From Micavibrio_B sp048498395 (GTDB taxonomy: Bacteria > Pseudomonadota > Alphaproteobacteria > Micavibrionales > Micavibrionaceae), in contig JBEHYB010000032.1 in the NCBI GenBank assembly GCA_048498395.1, forward strand, positions 1-23,780: DNA of 23,780 nucleotides, in the 5' to 3' direction. The translations under genes and the position numbers were made by a program. Of the stretch, positions 21,008 to 23,780 are shown in pieces (positions within the stretch are counted from its first letter, which is position 1; each line of letters opens with the position of its first letter). The notes under the pieces were generated by a model. It was not told the DNA's origin. It worked only from the letters and a program-made list of their open reading frames with translations, and did no database searches.

Positions 21008-22495
21008 TTATTTGACGAGAGCGCCGGCGGCGGCGCGCGCTTCCTTGACAGACGCGTTGACCATTTGTGTCGCGGAGAGGATTTCCGAGATGCTTGTCGA
21101 GATATCATTGACCGCCTGGGAAGCCGACTGCATGTTGGCAGACATATCCTGTGCGACGGCGCTTTGTTCCTCGACGGCACCTGCGACACCCGTGACATAG
21201 TTGCGCAGCTTGTCGATGGACCCGCGCACGATTTCAAGGCTGCCGACCGAGGCGCGGACGATGGCCTGGATGCCTTTGATCTCATCCGTAATGCGCGACG
21301 TGGCTTCGGAAGCCTGACCTGCGAGGTTTTTAACCTCGTTGGCGACCACCGCGAAGCCTTTACCGGCTTCACCCGCGCGCGCCGCTTCGATCGTGGCGTT
21401 AAGCGAGAGCAGGTTGACCTGGTTGGCGATATTCTGGATCAGTTCGACGATACCGTTCATGGCCTGTGCCGCCACTTCCAGTTTTTCCGTCTCATGCACG
21501 GCAGCGGCGACTTTCTCATAGGCATCATCCGCTTCCACTTTTGATTTGGACATGTTTTGTGCAATCTCCTGAACGGAGGCATGCAGTTCCTCGGCACCCG
21601 AGGCCACGGCCTGTACGTTTGAGGTCGTCTGGCTCGAAGCGCTGGACGCACCGGTCGATTGCTGCTGGACGATATTGACTGCGTTGTCGATTTCCTTCAT
21701 CCGGCATTCCAAATCTCGGAACAGATTGATCTGTCTTGTGATGTCGGTCGCGTATTTGACAACCTTGAACGGCTTGCCGCTCGCATCCATGATCGGGTTG
21801 TAGGAGGCTTCGATCCAGACTTCCTTGCCGTGTTTATCGATACGTTTGAATTGCGCGGCCTGGTACTCGCCTTTATTCAGTCTTGCCCAGAATTCGCGAT
21901 ATTCGACACTGTCTTTATAGTCTTTTTCGACGAATAAGTGGTGATGCTTGCCTTGGATCTCGTTCAGGCTGTAACCGAGAGTCTGCAAAAAATTCTCATT
22001 CGCCTGACGGATCGTGCCGTCCAGTTCGAATTCGATCACCGCTTGCGATTTGCTGATCGCGGCCAACTGTCCCTCGTAATCGGCGTTCTGTCCTTTCTGT
22101 TTCGTGATGTCGGTCGCGAATTTGACGACTTTGAATGGCTTGCCTGAATTGTCGAGAAGAGGGTTGTACGAGGCTTCGATCCAGACTTCGCGGCCGCCTT
22201 TGGCGAGACGCTTATATTGAGCGGCCTGATATTCGCCGCGACGCAGTTTCGACCAGAATTCACGGTATTCGGCACTTTCTTTATAAGCCGGTTCGACGAA
22301 CATGCTGTGATGCTTGAATTGGATCTCTTCCAGACGATAGCCTAGTGTTTGAAGGAAGTTTTCATTCGCGGTCAGAATATTTCCTTCCAGGTCGAATTCG
22401 ATGACGGCCTGGGATTTGTCTAATGCCTTGATAGTTGATTCAAGTTCGTTCGCTTTGGTGCTCGACGCACCAAAAATAGCCAGAGCGAGTGCCAT
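21008..22495 (-). CDS. Soluble methyl-accepting chemotaxis protein with two PAS domains
   Basis: Two near-identical PAS domains occupy about residues 20-132 and 141-253; KSQAVIEF occurs at 28 and 149, and each is followed by NENFLQTLGY. The C-terminal half is a coiled-coil MCP signalling domain. Its tip is ANQVNLLSLNATIEAARAGE followed by A-G-K-G-F-A-V-V-A-N-E-V (about 357-389), the site that binds CheW and CheA. No transmembrane helix or HAMP domain is seen, so the protein is cytoplasmic, with the layout of BdlA-type transducers. PAS ligands (haem or flavin) cannot be read from the sequence with confidence. The ATG at 22495 has AAGGGA at a 5-6 nt distance; a TTG at 22510 would place it wrongly. 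No che genes lie nearby. Confidence 0.95.
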   Translation of the reverse strand: MALALAIFGASSTKANELESTIKALDKSQAVIEFDLEGNILTANENFLQTLGYRLEEIQFKHHSMFVEPAYKESAEYREFWSKLRRGEYQAAQYKRLAKGGREVWIEASYNPLLDNSGKPFKVVKFATDITKQKGQNADYEGQLAAISKSQAVIEFELDGTIRQANENFLQTLGYSLNEIQGKHHHLFVEKDYKDSVEYREFWARLNKGEYQAAQFKRIDKHGKEVWIEASYNPIMDASGKPFKVVKYATDITRQINLFRDLECRMKEIDNAVNIVQQQSTGASSASSQTTSNVQAVASGAEELHASVQEIAQNMSKSKVEADDAYEKVAAAVHETEKLEVAAQAMNGIVELIQNIANQVNLLSLNATIEAARAGEAGKGFAVVANEVKNLAGQASEATSRITDEIKGIQAIVRASVGSLEIVRGSIDKLRNYVTGVAGAVEEQSAVAQDMSANMQSASQAVNDISTSISEILSATQMVNASVKEARAAAGALVK

Positions 22496-22703
22496 GGAGG
22501 TCCCTTTCAATGAGATTATGTGTGACGCAGGTTTAACGCAAAAAGCATTTGAGGATTAGATCAACTCAAATTCACTCGCGGGAAGCACTTCTTCGTGTTC
22601 GAGTAGTGTTGTTGTTATAAAAATACACGCAGCAATGTTAACAAGCAATTAATTCTGGAATTTCAGTGGGCACGTACGCATGCAATGAGGTCAAAAAAAG
22701 AGG

Positions 22704-23603
22704 TCAAAAATCATTCGCGGGCTGATAACGCTGGGCGACAAACTCTTGTGGCGCAATTGCTTGCGGTTTTGGATAATGAAAGCGCGCCGATTGAACCTGC
22801 AACGGGATTTCATTTTTTGGATACCACGCAGGAGTATGTAACTTTTGTTTGGTAATTTCGAAATCTATCTTTGCATAGAGCTCGTGCTCGCCTCGAATCG
22901 GCGGCACATGCACGAAGAAATCAAATCTGGATGGTTTATAAGCCCCGGCAGCCGCTTCGAAATCGTCGAGGAGACGCGCGCCGTCGCGTGTTTCGGTGAC
23001 GAGCGTATTCGCCAGTTCTTCAATGTGGTCGAGGACTGGCGGGCCGAAGCCATCCGGGTCCTGCATGATCAGGATATGGTGACGATGACGCATTTCATGC
23101 AGGACAAGCGCAGAAATCTTACGTCCATTCGCGAGGCTAAAACTGCGCCATACTCCTGTATGTTCTCCGAAAGCGAAGGGGCCGTCATATTCTTCCGGTG
23201 AGCAGATACGCAGGCTGTCTTCCTCGATCGCGCGGATATTTCGTGCGATCTGGCGGTATTTGCGCCAGCTGGTTTCCGCTTCTTCAAAAGTGGCTGGTGT
23301 CTCGGGAGGCATGATCGCCCACGGCGCGTTGGCTCCCGCCTGGTTGGGATGTGTCTCTTTGAGCCAGTTGGTAAATTCGCCGAGCGAGCGGTGTTTCATG
23401 CGGAACGTGGCGAGGTAATCGTTCTGGGCGTTTTCGACTTCTTCGGATTTACGGATGATGTCGTCCGGTTCTGCATTTCTGTCCTCGCAGAGCAGATCAA
23501 GTTCGCGCAGGACGCGGTCGAGCGTGTCGCCGCGCTGCTTTTGAAGCTCTTCCCAGTCGGGATTGTAGTCCGGATTTGTAAAATCTGGTTTTTCGCTGAT
23601 CAT
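22704..23603 (-). CDS. Hypothetical protein, 299 aa
   Basis: The start is ATG at 23603, with AAGGG about 6 nt upstream. The first 110 residues are charged and helical (LDRVLRELDLLCEDRNAEPD). A mixed region follows, including PEEYDGPFAFGEHTGVWRSF (about 135-154), and then LVLHEMRHRHHILIMQDPDG (about 166-185). That stretch includes H-E-M-R-H, which matches the HEXXH zinc-protease motif. It sits in what looks like a beta hairpin rather than a helix, so I do not call a protease. No signal peptide or membrane helix is visible. No family is recognised. The downstream 208 nt hold only a short direct repeat (GAGGTCAAAAA at 22687 and 22700) and the leader of the transducer gene. Confidence 0.8.
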   Translation of the reverse strand: MISEKPDFTNPDYNPDWEELQKQRGDTLDRVLRELDLLCEDRNAEPDDIIRKSEEVENAQNDYLATFRMKHRSLGEFTNWLKETHPNQAGANAPWAIMPPETPATFEEAETSWRKYRQIARNIRAIEEDSLRICSPEEYDGPFAFGEHTGVWRSFSLANGRKISALVLHEMRHRHHILIMQDPDGFGPPVLDHIEELANTLVTETRDGARLLDDFEAAAGAYKPSRFDFFVHVPPIRGEHELYAKIDFEITKQKLHTPAWYPKNEIPLQVQSARFHYPKPQAIAPQEFVAQRYQPANDF

Positions 23604-23715
23604 GTCCTGCCCTTATTGCGGGCAGTTCGCGAGAATGACAGTTTCATACGCATCAACTCATCTTCTATCCATTACGGGCAGGTTAATAAAGCGCCGGCTT
23701 GATTGTCAATATTTT

Positions 23716-23780
23716 TCAGGCAAGCGGTACGAACGCGTCGCTATCCAGGCCGAAATCAAGCAGGACATCTCCTGATGAAC
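23716..23780 (-). CDS. 3' end of a further minus-strand gene (partial)
   Basis: From the right edge the minus strand encodes about 20 codons ending SSGDVLLDFGLDSDAFVPLA and a TGA at 23716-23718. The other two frames give less protein-like sequence. The piece is too short to assign a family. It lies about 110 nt upstream of the 299-aa gene on the same strand. Confidence 0.45.
   Translation of the reverse strand, partial: SSGDVLLDFGLDSDAFVPLA

Noticed and set aside
22687..22710. Direct repeat GAGGTCAAAAA with 13-bp period
   Set aside because: Too short and partly within a coding end; no array or known binding site is recognisable.
23086..23100. HEXXH zinc-protease motif (H-E-M-R-H) in the 299-aa protein
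   Set aside because: The motif lies in a probable beta hairpin between hydrophobic strands, not in a helix, and no convincing third ligand pattern was seen.
1..23780. CRISPR arrays, tRNA, rRNA, IS elements or prophage genes
   Set aside because: No regularly spaced repeats, no tRNA-like cloverleaf, no rRNA sequence and no transposase or integrase motifs were seen.

Overview
The window looks like a chromosomal stretch of an alphaproteobacterium of medium GC. The evidence is an alphaproteobacterial-type aconitase A, an ELM1/DUF1022-like protein (a family typical of alphaproteobacteria and plant mitochondria) and weak alphaproteobacterial-style promoters. I cannot name the genus; a poorly sampled lineage is likely because about half of the genes are not recognisable. 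I saw no rRNA, tRNA, CRISPR array, phage gene or transposase.

Layout. Positions 1-1192 hold the front of a long coiled-coil protein that runs off the left edge. Positions 1536-6149 hold the most unusual block: two adjacent minus-strand genes for helical-repeat proteins with C-terminal RAP-like domains, followed by a translationally coupled 130-aa protein. The repeats have a 38-39 residue period marked by tryptophans, as in organellar octotricopeptide-repeat (OPR)/FASTK/RAP RNA-binding factors. The 880-aa member is a head-to-tail duplication of a complete repeat-plus-RAP unit, and both genes carry the same promoter pattern (TTGCAT, 18 bp, TATGGT). Divergent from this block is acnA (6334-9012), closed by a strong terminator. 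An AT-rich island (9118-9877) follows, with a zeta-toxin-like kinase and an overlapping 60-aa partner. Next come an ELM1-like protein, a Tiki/ChaN/EreA-like protein and three or four minus-strand hypothetical genes (12004-14129), interrupted by a 72-bp palindromic element. A secreted protein (14246-15109) is divergent from a 788-aa protein built from seven 55-60 residue repeats.

The right part contains an apparent HxlR - TVP38/TMEM64 - BamE-like minus-strand cluster. It is divergent from a WrbA-like flavodoxin gene, a usual arrangement for electrophile or quinone sensing. A small hypothetical gene, a secreted Lys/His-rich 92-aa protein, a soluble double-PAS chemotaxis transducer, a 299-aa hypothetical protein and the last codons of one more minus-strand gene follow.

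How the genes relate. The RAP block reads as a candidate RNA-binding system (inference). The zeta-like pair reads as a candidate toxin-antitoxin module, and HxlR plus flavodoxin as a redox-stress pair. Most of the remaining genes appear to be independent units, often packed tail to tail with 0-2 nt between stop codons.
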